DNA of 64,000 bases from Raffaelea ambrosiae (GCA_002778195.1 PCDI01000001.1:3993869-4057868), one strand, 5' to 3'. Shown: positions 1-11,236, numbered from the stretch's first letter. Translations and numbers: made by a program. The notes: generated from the letters alone by a model not told the origin.

Positions 1-425
1 GCCGCGGCCACCGCCGCTCGCGCTGCCCGTCACCGTGGCAATGAACCGCTTCAGCGTCGGCAGCGACTGCGGCACCACCACCTCCTGGCACGCCGGCGTC
101 GCCAGGATCGTGGCAAAGATGTGCACCAGGCACGCATGCAGGTCGGTCCGGATAATCGCCGGGAAGACCTCGGCCGCGTCGACGAGCGCGCCGAGCGCCG
201 TGTTGACCAGGACCAGGACGGCCTCCTCGGTCATGTGGTACCGGGGTGCGGCCAGAAAAGAAGACGAAGCAGAAGCAACAGGCGTCTGTCCGTCGGCGGC
301 CAGCGTGGGCAGCAGGCCCGACAAGACCAGAACAATGATCCGCGTCAGCTCAAAGAGCTGTTCAATGTCGTCGGAGAGCTCACCCGACTCGGCCTCGTCG
401 CTGCCGCCACCGCCACCACCACCAC

Positions 426-456
<31 letters not shown>

Positions 457-3400
457 TCCACGGCTTTCGCTGCTGCGCACCGCCGCCGGGTGGGCCAGAC
501 ACAGGGCGCGGGCGATCTCGACAATGACGCCCTGCACATCGAGGCCCTCGGTCAGGACGAGGCGGTCCAGCAGGTCCATGGTCTCGGAGAAGATGGCGTC
601 GCGGTAGATGGCCTGGCCGGAGACGCTGGGGTGCAGAATCTTCTTCAGCGCCCGCAGGATCTCCAGCGTCTGCCCGGGCGCCGCCAGCGAGTCGGCGTGG
701 CTCTGGCGGGCGGCCAGCGCCTCGAAGGCGATGCCAAACAGCACGAAAAAGAAGGCCAGGGGCTCGTCGCGGTAGTTGATGTCGGACCCCTTGCCGTTGG
801 GTTTCCTGGTGTGGCCGTCGACGCTGGGGGCCTCGTCCTCCTCCAGCTTGCCGTCCAGCGCATCAAACACAAACTCGCTGTCCTGCTCGATGAGGCTGGC
901 AATGGCGTCCACGAGCTTGAGCCATGCGTCCTGGTAGAACGCCAGCAGCGTCTCGCGGTTGAGCGCCGCGTAGATGGTGTCGAGGCTGCCGGACAGCGAG
1001 GGGGGCCCCAGGGTCATGGAGATGTCGGGCTCGAAGCGCAGGCGCGCAAACTCGCGCAGCGACTCGAGCCACAGCGGCGTCAGCCGGCCAATGTGCGGCT
1101 GCAGCACCTCCACCAGGTACCGCTGCTCGAGGCTGGCCACCTGCAGCTCCGCCCAGGCCGCAAACACGGCCATCTTGACCATGACCTGGGCGTTGGCGCT
1201 CAGGCCCTGGAGGTCGCCAATCGTTGCGACCGAGGCGCTGCGCCCGGCGTCGTCGTCGCCGCGGTCCGAGGTGAAGTTCTCCAGCGCGCTCACCAGCGTC
1301 TTCAGAATGCGCCCCATGCGGTCGACGTCCGTGACGATGCCTGTGGCCACAAAGGCCGCGCAGACGTGCACGGCCTCCGAGGCCAGCTCGGGCGACGAGT
1401 CGGCCGCAAAGGCCGGCGTCAGCGCCGAGCTGATCTGGGCCTGGTACTGCTCCAGCAGCATGGCCTCGTCAAAGTCCGGGTCGGGCGTGCGGCCAAACAT
1501 GCGCAGCACGGCGCCGATGATCTTGAGGCCCCAGATGCGCTGCTCCAGCACGCTCGACGTCGACGCCGAAAAGGCCATGCGCACCACATCGCCCACGCGG
1601 TTTTGCAGCGCCGCCTGCGGCGCCGGCATCGCCGAAGCCGGCGTGTTGTCGCCCCCGAGGACCGCGCTGGCCGTCTCCGCCGCGTCCTTGCCGACCAGAA
1701 GGAACAGCTCGTTCAGCAGCGACAGCACAAACGCCGTGATCTGCCACCGCAGCGGCTCCACGTCTGCGCTGCTGGCCCCCGACAGCGCTGCTGCGACAGC
1801 GGTGCTGGTGCCGCCAGCACCGCCACCAGCAGCAGACGCACCGTCTGCGTCGCCAGATGCACCCGTGGCGCCGCCGACTCCTCCTCCTGCTCCTGCTCCT
1901 GCTCCTCCTCCTAGCGCACCAGTGTTGCCGGCTTCGTCCTCGGCCGCTTCTTTTTCCTTGCTCTCCCGCTCGGCGACCGCGCCCAGGCCGGCGACCTCTT
2001 CGTCCTGCAGGTCGAGCGCGGTCAGGCCGCCCCGGCTGACTTGGCGGAATGTGGCGGCCAGGCGGGTGGTCTCGGGGACCTTGGGCCGCGTCATCTTGAG
2101 CACGCGCTGGAAGCGCAGCAGCCAGACCGCGGTCTCCTGGAGGCAGGTCTGGCGCATCCAGTTGCGGATGATGTTGCGGATGCCGTCGTGGGCCGGGTGG
2201 CGGTCGAGCACGAGCCAGAGCTGGTCCTCGAGGCCCGGGTCGGCCGCGGCGACGACCTCGTCGGCGCTGCGCTTCATGAGATTGTAGAGGCCGTCCACGG
2301 CGGCGTCGCGGAGTCCCTGGTGCTCTTCGACGCCCGAAAAGGACGAGGCCGTCATGTAGCGCTGGAGGAGCTTGACGTAGTCGCGGAAATCGACGTAGCC
2401 GGGCGCGTACAGCGACAGGTGCTCGAGGCAGTGCAGGCTGGCGCGCTGGAGCTGGCGGTTGCCGTCGTTGTCGTCGCCGTCCTCGTCCTCAAACTGGCGC
2501 ACCAGCGTGAAGATGAGCTCGCGCGGCTTGGTGGTCTCCTGCAGGTCCGGGCCCAGCACGTTGATCAGAGCGTCGACGCAGCGGGCAATGGCGGCGGTGG
2601 TGGACAGGTCGAGCTCGAGGTTCATGGACACGGCCGAGGCGACCTCGGCGTGGTGGTGCTCGGAGGCGTAGAGCTGGGCCAGCATGCCGAGCGTGCTGGA
2701 CACGTAGCTGGAGAAGTTGAGCCCGGCGGCGTCGGAGGCGCGCGCAAACGCCTCCAGGGCCCAGAAGTGCACCGTCGGATGCGGGTCGTTGCACAGCGAC
2801 ATGAGGATGCCCAGGATCGTCTTGAGATGGTAGCCGGCGGCCATGCCGCCGACCTTGGTCTGGATGCAGCCGAGGGCCATGGCACAGCCGGCGCGCGCAG
2901 TCGGCTCCCGGTTGACGACGATGGTGTCGACGAGGTGCTTGATCTCGTGGTTGGTGAAGGCGTTGCCGCACGCGCTGCAGAGGCGGCCCACGGCCGCGTA
3001 GCCCAGGCTGCGCACGTACTGGTCCGGGTCGACGACAAAGCCGCGCACCAGGTCCTGCAGCAGCTTCTCCACGGCCATGTTGGTGACGTCGCCCGACGCG
3101 GCCGGCGTCTCGCGCACGGCCACCTTGAGCGTCGACAGCAGCGCGACGGCCACGTTGATGCGGATGGCCGCCTTGCGGCCGGGCTCGCGCTGCAGGGCGC
3201 TGGCGGACATGAACGAGGCGATCTGCTCGAGGATGCTCTCCTGGACCTTGGACGGGGTCAGGGGGAAGACGTAGGCGAAGAGCTGGATCGCCAGGTTGAC
3301 GACCTCGGTGGCCGGGGGGTCGGGCAGGAAGGAGGCCGGGAGCGACGGGCCGCCCGTCGTGTAAAAAGCAGCCGAGGTCGCGGCCGCGGCCGACGTGGTG

Positions 3401-6285
3401 GCCGTGATGGACGTGTCGGTGCTCAGGCGAAAGGTGAGACCGTCTCCCATCTGTCTGCTGCCGCCACCGACGCCGCCGCCGCCGCCGCCGCTGCTGCTGC
3501 TTCCGCCGCTGCTGCCGCCTCCGCCGCCGCTGCCGCCGCCGCCACCACCGCCACAGCCCAGATAGAGCAGCAGCGCGGCGTCGTGCTCAAACGCGCCGCA
3601 CACGGGCGACAGCAGCACGCTCTCGATGACGCCCTCGGGCCCGGCCGACTCGTCGAGCGCGGCCGAGGACAGCTGCAGCTCCTCCTCGGCGGCGGCGGCG
3701 GCGTTGTTGGTCTCGTGCTGGCCCGGCAGGCCGCGCACGCGGAAGCCGGACACCAGCCCCGTGACGCCGAAGCCGACGTTGTCGGCGACGTCCCAGATGG
3801 TCTCAAAGTTGCCGGCGGCCGTGGCAATGGACGCGCTCAGCGAGCCGGCAGACCCGCTGTAGTAGTCCCGGTCCGGGTCGGCAAAGAGCGACACGGCCAG
3901 GGTCAGCAGGTTGGACTGCAGCAGCAGGGCCTCGCTGCCGCCGGCGGGGGCGCGGTTGATGAGCAGCAGGTAGCACTGCAGCACGCGGCGCTGGACGAGC
4001 ACGTCGAGGTCGGACAGCTGCAGCGCGGGCGTCAGGCGCTGGTGCAGGTCGTCGGTGGTCTTGCGCGCGGGCAGGGTCTTGAGAAAGGCCGTCGTGTTCT
4101 GCAGCATGGCGGCGATGCGCTTGCACACGTCGACGGTCAGCAGGCGGCTGTTGAACTGCAAGAAGGCCAGGATGGAGCCCAGCGCGCAGTCGCGCACGTG
4201 CGTCAGGAACGACGACTCGAGGTAGTTGCGCGCGGCCGTGTTGTCCTTGGCCAGCGGCTTGGGCAGCGCGTTCTTCCACAGCAGCAGCATCTGCGACAGG
4301 TGGATCTTGACAAAGTTGGGCCCCAGCGCCATCAGGCCGCCGATCAGGATCCACGCCACCTGGATCTGCACGCCCGCCACGCGCAGCTCCAGCTTGCCGC
4401 TCGTCTTGAGTAGGTCCGTGGCCTTGGTCAGCACCCGGCTGTTGATGTCCACCGAGCCGTACAGCGGCCGCAGCGGGCTCGCGCTCAGCGTCGCCGCCAG
4501 CCCGTGCGCGAAGCCCAGACAGCGCCGGTGCTGCAGCGTGCTGCTGTTGCCGCCGCCGCTGCTGATCTGGCCCAGCTCGCGCGTGAGGCTGTTGAGGCAC
4601 ACCGTCAGGCACGGCAGCAGCTGCTGCGGACACGCCAGCACAAACGCCTTGAGACACGCCGCCGCGTGGATCTGCACGCTGTACGTCGGGTGGGGCAGCA
4701 GCTGCAGCAGCCCGTCGCGGCACGTCTCGGCCACGTTGTTGGCCGCCGACCCGAGCGCGCTCACCAGCATCGCCAGCGCGCCCAGCGACGTCACCAGCGT
4801 GTGCTTGCTGGGCTCCGCCCGCTCCTTGATCACCTGCGGGTAGTTCTTGAGCACGTCGTTGACGAGCATCTTGGCCGCCGCCACCTGCCCGGCCTCGCTG
4901 AGGATGCGCCGCCCGACCACGTCCTGCACAATCGTGTCCACCGTGCGCCGCGCCACCAGCAGCCGGTAGCGGTGGTTGGCGATCGTGGGGTGGCCCAGCA
5001 CGTCCACCGTCAGGTTCTCGATCAGCCGCAGGTAGTTCTGCTCCACCGCCTTCTCGCCCAGCCGCTGCAGCACGCGGCTGTAGCACAGGCCCACCGCGGC
5101 GCGCGCCCGGTTGGTCGTCGACGCCCGCACGTAGTGCGTCGACAGCGTCTTCAGCAGGTCCGGCAGCGGCAGCGACAGCACGTTGTGGCCCGACGACCGC
5201 GACGGGCCCGGGCTGCTGGCGCGCGACCCCGGCAGGTCGTCGTCGTCCTGCCCGGCCGCTGCGCTGGCGTGGTGGATGGTCGACGCGCGCTTGCCGAGGC
5301 CACGCCGCGTTGGCCGCCGCTGCAGACCGATGCCGCCGCCGCCGCCGCCGCTCACCGACTCTGCATAGCCCTTGACCATGCCCTCGACGAGGCAGTCGAC
5401 GGCGGCGCGACGGACGTGCGGCGAGGCTGCGTCGAGGGCCTTGAACAGCGTCTTGCTCAGGCTCTCAAAGTCGCTCGCCGTGTCAAAGTAGGTCGTGTGC
5501 CGCACCAGCGTCGTCAGGCAGCGGCACGCCGCCACCGACACCAGCGCGCCCTTGTCGCCGACCGCGTGGTTGCGCGCCTGCTTCCAGATGTCGCGGGCGA
5601 TGCTCTCGTCGAGGCTCGTTCCGATGCACGTGACCAGCTTGCTCAGCGACGTGAACACGGCCGCCCGCAGGCCGGCATGGCTGTTCTGCGCCGCCCGGAG
5701 CGTCTTGAGCAGCGTGGCGCACGCCAGCTGGTGCAGGCCGATGGCACTGTCGCCCGCTGCGCCGAACACGTCCCCCAGGCAGACCACCGCCGCGTGCTTG
5801 GTCCGCGTCTCGGCGCCGCCGTCCGCCTTCACCTTGTGTCCGTTGCTAGCCACGAGGGCCACCAGGTCGTTGATCGTCTCGAACAGCAGCTTGCGGTCGC
5901 CTATGCTGAACACGCGCGCCAGGCACCTCCCCAGCGAGTTGCGCACCACCCGCGACGGCGGCGGCGTCGAGAGCTGCAGGATCTTGAAAACCTCCTTCTT
6001 CAGGTAGAACTGCTGCGCCGTGCAGTCGTCCGCCGCCAGGCCGCGCACATGCTCGCTCAGCTTCGCCACAAACTGCAGCAGCGTCAGCTCCTGCTGCTCG
6101 GGCGGCAGGTTCGAAAGAAAGATCGTGTCGAGCTCGGGGTTCGGGCTGGTTGATGGAGCCGCTGCGTTCGCCGTCGCTGCCGCCGCCGAGGCAGCTGCCG
6201 CCGCTACAGCCGTCGCATCGTCTTGTTCATGGCTGCCCCGCCCGCCGGGGGCATCGTCGGGTGTGGGCGAGGGCGCAGACGACAT
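1..6285 (-). CDS. laa1: HEATR5/Laa1-type giant HEAT-repeat protein (3' end beyond window)
   Basis: Uninterrupted minus-strand frame of 2095 codons from the ATG at 6285 to the window edge; no stop appears, so the C-terminus is missing. Human HEATR5B and yeast Laa1 are about 2000-2070 residues, so probably only a short tail is lost. The protein is alpha-helical and HEAT-like throughout, with the best family signature around residues 1040-1260 (for example HFWALEAFARASDAAG near 1170). Family knowledge: Laa1/HEATR5 works with the AP-1 clathrin adaptor in trans-Golgi/endosome traffic. Low-complexity insertions are a Gly/Ser tract near residues 911-941, an Ala/Gly-rich stretch near 1455-1500 and an 18-Gly run near 1942-1959. 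No intron is needed: the frame is the same where I checked it, at the start, near 3361 and at the left edge. Divergent from the TACO1-like gene. Function is by homology; the gene call is secure. Confidence 0.9.
411..462 (-). repeat. Poly-glycine-coding triplet repeat in laa1
   Basis: A (CCG/CCA)n run on the plus strand encodes about 18 consecutive glycines in the minus-strand laa1 frame. The other frames read as poly-Pro or poly-Ala/Val, which creates spurious overlapping open frames. Glycine codons mix GGT and GGC, so it is an imperfect microsatellite. Confidence 0.85.
3465..3555 (-). repeat. Gly/Ser-coding triplet repeat in laa1
   Basis: A GCC/GCT-rich triplet tract encodes a Gly-Ser linker (about residues 911-941 of the laa1 product) between helical repeat blocks. 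It probably varies in length between strains. Confidence 0.8.
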
Positions 6286-6866
6286 TGGGTGTTGTCGTCG
6301 TTGAAAGAAGGAGAGAGAAAGGCTAATGGTGGAAGCCTAGAAGACGCTGACAGTGCGGTGGTAGTGGGGGGGGGGAGGTTGTTTCGTTTCTGTATATCTT
6401 CGATGTTTTGCTTTGTGGTTGTTTCGGAGCAATGTCTGGGGTCGTGCAAGATGCAGCACACTTCAGGGAGCAGAATGGTCCCCGTTCCCGTCCAGACGTC
6501 GTGTTTTCCCAGCTGTGTGGTTGAGGGATGACACCGTGGTGCTGTGTGGTCGACCGAGTCTCCTTATTGAGCGGTGGCAGATGTGGTTCCCCACCTGCCA
6601 ATGAGAGGGCCAGCTCACCGCCCGGTGAAAGTGCCCTGGAAGGCAGGAGCTCCCCTCCTATTTCAGCGCACTAGCCTCAGCGGGACAAGCAAGCCACAGC
6701 CGGCGATTAACGAAAATTGGACGTTTCTGGATAGTTAAACTTGGTTAGCAACCAACTTTAATCTCTACTCCGTGATCTTTTTTTTATAATTGTGTTCTTC
6801 ACATCTCCAATTCCCGCTGCCACCGCCAACGCCACCGCCCCCCCCCCCACCCCCTCCCCCCCTACC
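6286..6866. promoter_or_regulatory. Divergent promoter region, laa1 / TACO1-like gene
   Basis: 581 bp between two divergent start codons, so it must hold both promoters. The TACO1 side ends in an almost pure C run (about 6838-6862) directly before the ATG. A G run lies at 6367-6376. No gene seen. Confidence 0.6.
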
Positions 6867-7931
6867 ATGGCCAGCCTCCGCCCTGGCACGGCCTCCGCCT
6901 GGACGCGGCTCGCCTGCGCCCAGTGCCGCCGGGCCTTTTCCGGCAGCCCGGCCTTGGCCAGCGGACACAATCGGTGGTCCAAAGTGAAACACCAGAAGGG
7001 CGCCGCCGACGCCAAGAAGAATGCTCTTCGCAGCAACTTTGCCAAGACCCTGACCCTGTACTCTCAATGTATGTCCCAGTTCAGCGTCTTGTCTTGTTGT
7101 TTTGTCGGTTTTTCTTTCACCCCTCGTCGGCTGAAGCCCTGAAAAAAATGAAAAGGAATCATAGAAGAAGCCAACCGTTTTCCCCTTCTCCCTCCCTCTT
7201 ACAATATAGTATACGGCGCCGACCTCGGTAACAACAGCCAGCTCGCCAACGCCGTTGCGGCCGCCAAGAAGGCGGGCGTGCCAAAGACCACCATCGAGGC
7301 TGCCATTGCCCGCGGCCAGGGCAACGGCGCCAGCGGCGCACGCCTCGAGAGCACCACGGTCGAGATCATGATGCAGCCCAGTGTCGCTCTGATGGTTGAC
7401 ATCGAGACGGAGAGCCGCAGCCGCGTCGTCAACGAACTCAATTCCATCATTCGCCGCAAGCTCGGCACGGCCACGCCGACCAAGTTCTTCTTTTCGCGCC
7501 GCGGGCGGGTCATCTTTGAGAAAAAGGCTGACGGGGAAGGAAGCGTTGCGGCTGCGGCCGCGGGCTCCAGCTCGGCACCCGTGACCGCCGACGATATTCT
7601 CGAAGATGCCATTGAGGCCGGCGCTGAAGACGTCGAGGACGATGAAGAGGATGGTAGCATCATTGTGTGGACGCAGCCGAACCAGACGGCCGCCGTCGTC
7701 GACGCCGTCGCCGCCAAGTTTGGCCTCGCCGTGCAGAGCGCCGACAACATCTGGGACGCCAATGAGGAAACCCAGGTGGCGCTCTCTAACCCCGGCGATG
7801 CCGCGCGCATTGCTGAAATGGTCGCTGCTATCAAGGCGAACCCGGATGTGCGCGCCGTCTATTCAAATGCTGCGCAGGGCACCATCCCGGATGAGGACTG
7901 GGAGAAACTTGGCCAAGAGCTGGACTGGTAG
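6867..7931 (+). CDS. TACO1/YebC family mitochondrial translation factor
   Basis: Two exons, 6867-7068 and 7210-7931 (donor gtatgt, acceptor atatag), giving 307 aa. The N-terminus (about 40 residues, Arg/Ala/Ser-rich, few acids) looks like a mitochondrial presequence. It is followed by the family signature GHNRWSKVKHQKGAADAKK and, after the intron, KAGVPKTTIEAAIARGQG. Aligned with bacterial YebC, the spliced junction needs no insertion or deletion. Family knowledge: human TACO1 promotes mitochondrial COX1 synthesis; the yeast relative is Dpc29. The first ATG is at 6867; upstream in-frame candidates are only GTG/TTG. An acidic, Ala-rich insertion lies near residues 165-205. Convergent with PET100, another complex IV gene. 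Confidence 0.92.
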
Positions 7932-8399
7932 GGCGGGAAGAGAGAGACTCGGCAACGTTTCCAATCGACTGCTCAACCTTTACGGCTGCATGATGGGGTA
8001 TACGCCCCAGTATATATGAGCAAAATCAGAGCGAAGATGGTGAGAATTGTATTATGTACACAAAAAAAAGTAATGATCAGGGTACAAAGAACCCACGAGA
8101 CAATCCCACCCCTCCCATGAAGAATAGACAATTAAAGAAACCCACACTTTTTTCGGTAATATGTACATAAATGCGTGACCCTTTTCTCATATATGATACC
8201 CCCAGTTGCCGTATTCTATGTGTTGAGCGCCCAAACGCCGTAGATATATAATCTGATCGTATGGAGAAGGACGGGGTTCGCGGAGGGGAGAAGGACAGCC
8301 TCCTTCTTCCCGAACCAACTTCGAAGGCCTCCCTTACCGGCCCGTGGCTCTCCAACTGTCCCCTTCGTGACTCGCCCCCACCTCCTGTCATTGTCACTT
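7932..8399. other. Shared 3' region of convergent TACO1-like and PET100 genes
   Basis: 468 bp, AT-richer than the flanking exons, with no coding frame I believe. It must hold both 3' UTRs. It contains TATGTACATA at 8160-8169 and TATGTACA at 8053-8060, discussed as possible PUF-protein sites. Confidence 0.6.
8160..8169. promoter_or_regulatory. Palindromic UGUACAUA (candidate PUF-binding element, both strands)
   Basis: TATGTACATA is self-complementary. It reads TGTACATA on the plus strand about 231 nt after the TACO1 stop, and the same on the minus strand about 231 nt after the PET100 stop. A further minus-strand copy lies at 8053-8060. UGUANAUA is the known Puf3/Pumilio consensus. That it lies inside both transcripts is inferred. 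Confidence 0.45.
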
Positions 8400-8796
8400 C
8401 TAGGACCGGTTGCTGTCGTCGTTTGTCTCCGGTGCGGCCGGCGCTGGCTGCTGAGCCGCCTCTGAGGCCAGACGGCGGTCGCGGAAGTACAACCGCTTCG
8501 CGCGGAGTCGCTGCAGCTCGGCGTGGATCTCGTCGCGCTCAGTAGGCAGCTTGTGAGCTTGGTCGGGCTTGGGCCAAAAGTCGGGCACGGCGAAGCGCTC
8601 ATCGAGGTTGGTGCCAAAGTAGTACATGATGCCGATGGGGAAGAGGACATACATGCCGAACTGGGGGGTCGTGTCAGCAAGAAACAAGAAGCGCGAGTAT
8701 ACGAGAGAGCAAGAGAGAGGGGCAGAGCGAAGGAGGGGGCAGCCGAATAGACGGGGAGGTACCAACCTTGAACACTTCCAGATTCAGACCACCCAT
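8400..8796 (-). CDS. pet100: PET100, cytochrome c oxidase assembly factor
   Basis: Two exons: 8796-8767 (10 codons, MGGLNLEVFK) and 8660-8400, with intron donor gttggt and acceptor cccag, giving 96 aa. The signature spans the junction: NLEVFK then FGMYVLFPIGIMYYFGTNLD, then VPDFWPKP. The hydrophobic VLFPIGIMYYFG is the single membrane segment near the N-terminus, and the C-terminal half is charged and helical (RDEIHAELQRLRAKRLYFRDRR). Family knowledge: Pet100 is an inner-membrane chaperone for a late complex IV assembly intermediate; yeast Pet100 is 111 aa. The short first exon means single-exon ORF searches miss the true N-terminus. Confidence 0.9.
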
Positions 8797-9472
8797 GATG
8801 TCAAGACGAGACTCCGCGGTGCGCAGAGTATCTGTGTTGTATGAGGAGATTCTTGTTTGGGCCAAATAGAGTCGCCAATGTACTTCAATGGCAAGAACAA
8901 GCAGCAGAAGAGCGCAAGAATTGTACGGTGGTATGTGTGGCGTGGTGTGTTGAACGATGTGTGATTAACGTCGTTTTGGCATGGGGCAAATTTTGGGGCA
9001 CTTTTTGCGAGGCTATCGCTCTCTCTCCCGCCCGCCATCCAATCAGCCCACCGACAAATCGCAGACTCGGCATTTGCTGGAGACAGTCTAAACCATTTTA
9101 ATTCGCACAGTCAAATACGCTGATCATGCCGCTAATTGGTAGATTGTTGCACTCTGTGCACTGTGCACTGTTCCTGATTGCTATTGTTCGGCTCTATCTA
9201 AATGCTTTCATATACACATTGTGATAATACCTTTGTTTCACAAGTTCAGTTGTTTCTACCTTTAATACTGTTGCCTCTGTGGTGTTGCCTCCTCCATAAA
9301 AGTGCTGGCAACTCGGGAGCGTGTCAGTGGTCACGTGTGTGGACCCACGTGCTGGCAATGACTCCACGGTGATCGTATAAGTCATAGCCGGCAGAACAGG
9401 AGAAGAGACAAAAGACGCGAAAAGTGTGTTCTTAACTAGAATTTGTGCCTCAGCTTAAAGAATATCATACTA
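8797..9472. other. Intergenic: PET100 promoter and P450 3' side
   Basis: 676 bp. Holds the PET100 promoter (minus) and the presumed 3' UTR of the P450. Two CACGTG boxes lie at 9332-9337 and 9346-9351, and a 10-bp direct repeat gtgctggcaa occurs at 9302 and 9349. No gene seen. Confidence 0.5.
9332..9351. promoter_or_regulatory. Paired CACGTG boxes, 14 bp apart
   Basis: CACGTG at 9332-9337 and 9346-9351, about 540 bp upstream of the PET100 ATG. CACGTG is the core for fungal bHLH factors such as Cbf1. Function here is inferred. Confidence 0.35.
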
Positions 9473-11236
9473 TTAACGGCGAGTCACTCTGCAAGCAACA
9501 GGTTTTGTGGTCTCGAGGATTGAACCCATCCTTACGTCATGCTCGAGGTCCCTCACGTCTACTTTGTACATCTTCAACAGCGTCATTAGATAGACCTTAA
9601 TTGCTAGAATGGCAAACTTGTACCCAACCTAGGAAGGTGACGAGTTAGAATTTTGCTTCACTCCCTCGAAGAGCAAATATGGACTGAGCTTACGCAACTT
9701 CGCCGTCCGTATCCGAAGGCCATGAACGGCTTCCCTTTGTCGTGGCCACCAATAAAGCGCTCTGGGTCAAATTCGCCGGCTGTAGGGCCCCAGAATTTTG
9801 TAGAGGTGTGCAGATGGAGATACGGGAGATGAACCAGCATGTTGGGCTTGAGAACCACGCCAACCTTGGCGAGTTTCTTTTCCTGCTTCATGACTCGGAG
9901 TGTTGCATGGACAGTGGGGTGCAGCCGGTTGACCTCCATGACAACAGCATCAAGATACGGCATCTTGGAGTTGACAGTGGTAAAATCATTCAGATCGGAC
10001 ACGTCAATCTCGGCCATAAGCTTGACCAGACACTCGGGGTGCTTTTTCAGCTCAATTAATGCCCAAGTGACGCTCAGTCCGATGCTATGATGACCGCCTA
10101 GACAATGTTAGCTACACGATCCCGAAATGGAAGCGTGGTTTTGAAATCAAATAACAAGAAATAGAGAGGTGACAAAAACAAACCAAAGAGGTTGAGGCTG
10201 GTGAACTCCATGGCAAATGTGGACAGCGGACCGTGTCTACCGCCCCCAGTCGCCACAGAGAGGCTTCTGATGGTCTTGAGTGGAGCGTCTGGGTTGTCGC
10301 GTTCGTACTCCTCGAGCTTGGCAATGTTCTTGCTCACAACGTTGTCCACCTCTGCACGGACCTTGTATTCAGAGCTTGTAGGTTCGCCCGGCACCACCAC
10401 TTTCAAAGCCAACGCCAGGGCATACCACACGGAGGTCCATGGGTCGCCAGTCAGCGCAATGATACGCTCAGCCAAGCTGAATACTTTGCCGTCGCGGTGG
10501 TTCTCGGGGTTGCCGTACAGCGTCTCGCCCCACAGCCCAATGGCAAAGTTGTCCGTTGCGTTTCTGATGTCCTCGACATGGGCTGACCGGGCGCCGCCCG
10601 CTGCCAAGGCTTCCGCATGCTCCTTGGCCATTCTCACGATAGTATCGTATTTCTCGTAGTTAGATTTTGTGTTGTTGAACTCGCGAATGAACGCGTTGCG
10701 GTGGTAACTTGTTTCAGGACCGACATGGTTGAACAGATTTTTGCCAATCAACCTCCGCAGAATCCAAAACGGGGACTTGGTCATACATCCAGGACCGCCC
10801 TCCCTAGAATCCAATTGAGAAGAGAGGTCAGTTCTATGCCATTGCAGGCCCATGGCTATGGGTGGTTCTGACAGCACCTTGAAGCAATTTCGTCAGGAAA
10901 AGTATGGACGTCTTTGACCAATTCAGGATCATAAACAGAAACGAGGATGTTGGGTCCAATCCGGGCAAAGGAGATGCCATTGTCACCGACGTCGATCAGT
11001 CTTGCCAGGAATCCGGGCAGTCCATCCCTCAGATAGTAGTGTGCAGCTCCCAGTAGTGGACAGCCTTTCAGTTCGGGAACACCGGGCAGAACCTTCTGAT
11101 CCAAGATGGACTGCAAAGTGAGGACAGCCAAGAACATCAAGAGCCCGGCAACTACCAGTAGGGCGATGGAAGACGTGGGGCTCAACATGACATCGTGGAT
11201 GCCACTACGAAGCATGGAAGAAGGTAGAGCTATCAT
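9473..11236 (-). CDS. Cytochrome P450 monooxygenase
   Basis: Four exons: 11236-10878, 10803-10184, 10097-9694, 9628-9473, all joining in frame, 512 aa. N-terminal membrane anchor (SSIALLVVAGLLMFLAVL), then K-helix EVNR (ExxR), PERF, and the haem loop FGYGRRSCVG split exactly after the cysteine ligand by the last intron. Donors include weak ones (gtgctg, gtttgt). The I-helix reads FGGHHSIGLSVTWAL where the usual motif is (A/G)GxDTT, so the acid is His and the following Thr is Ser. Start chosen at ATG 11236; ATGs at 11338 (adds a second hydrophobic segment) and 11215 are possible. Codon use is clearly less GC-rich than in neighbours such as the catalase. Substrate unknown; I cannot assign a CYP family. 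No biosynthetic partner genes adjoin it. Confidence 0.9.

Noticed and set aside
121..6153. Several 430-790-codon plus-strand frames opposite laa1
   Set aside because: Same antisense GC3 effect. Compositions are Arg/Gln/Ala-rich and feature-free, while the minus strand gives one continuous HEAT protein.
7069..7209. Possible microexon (IIEEANR) inside the TACO1 intron
   Set aside because: Any acceptor that includes it creates a stop at the junction (T+GA or T+AA), and the direct junction aligns with bacterial YebC without a gap.
8160..8169. TATGTACATA as a promoter palindrome
   Set aside because: It lies between two convergent genes, so neither promoter should be here; a 3' UTR element is the more economical reading.
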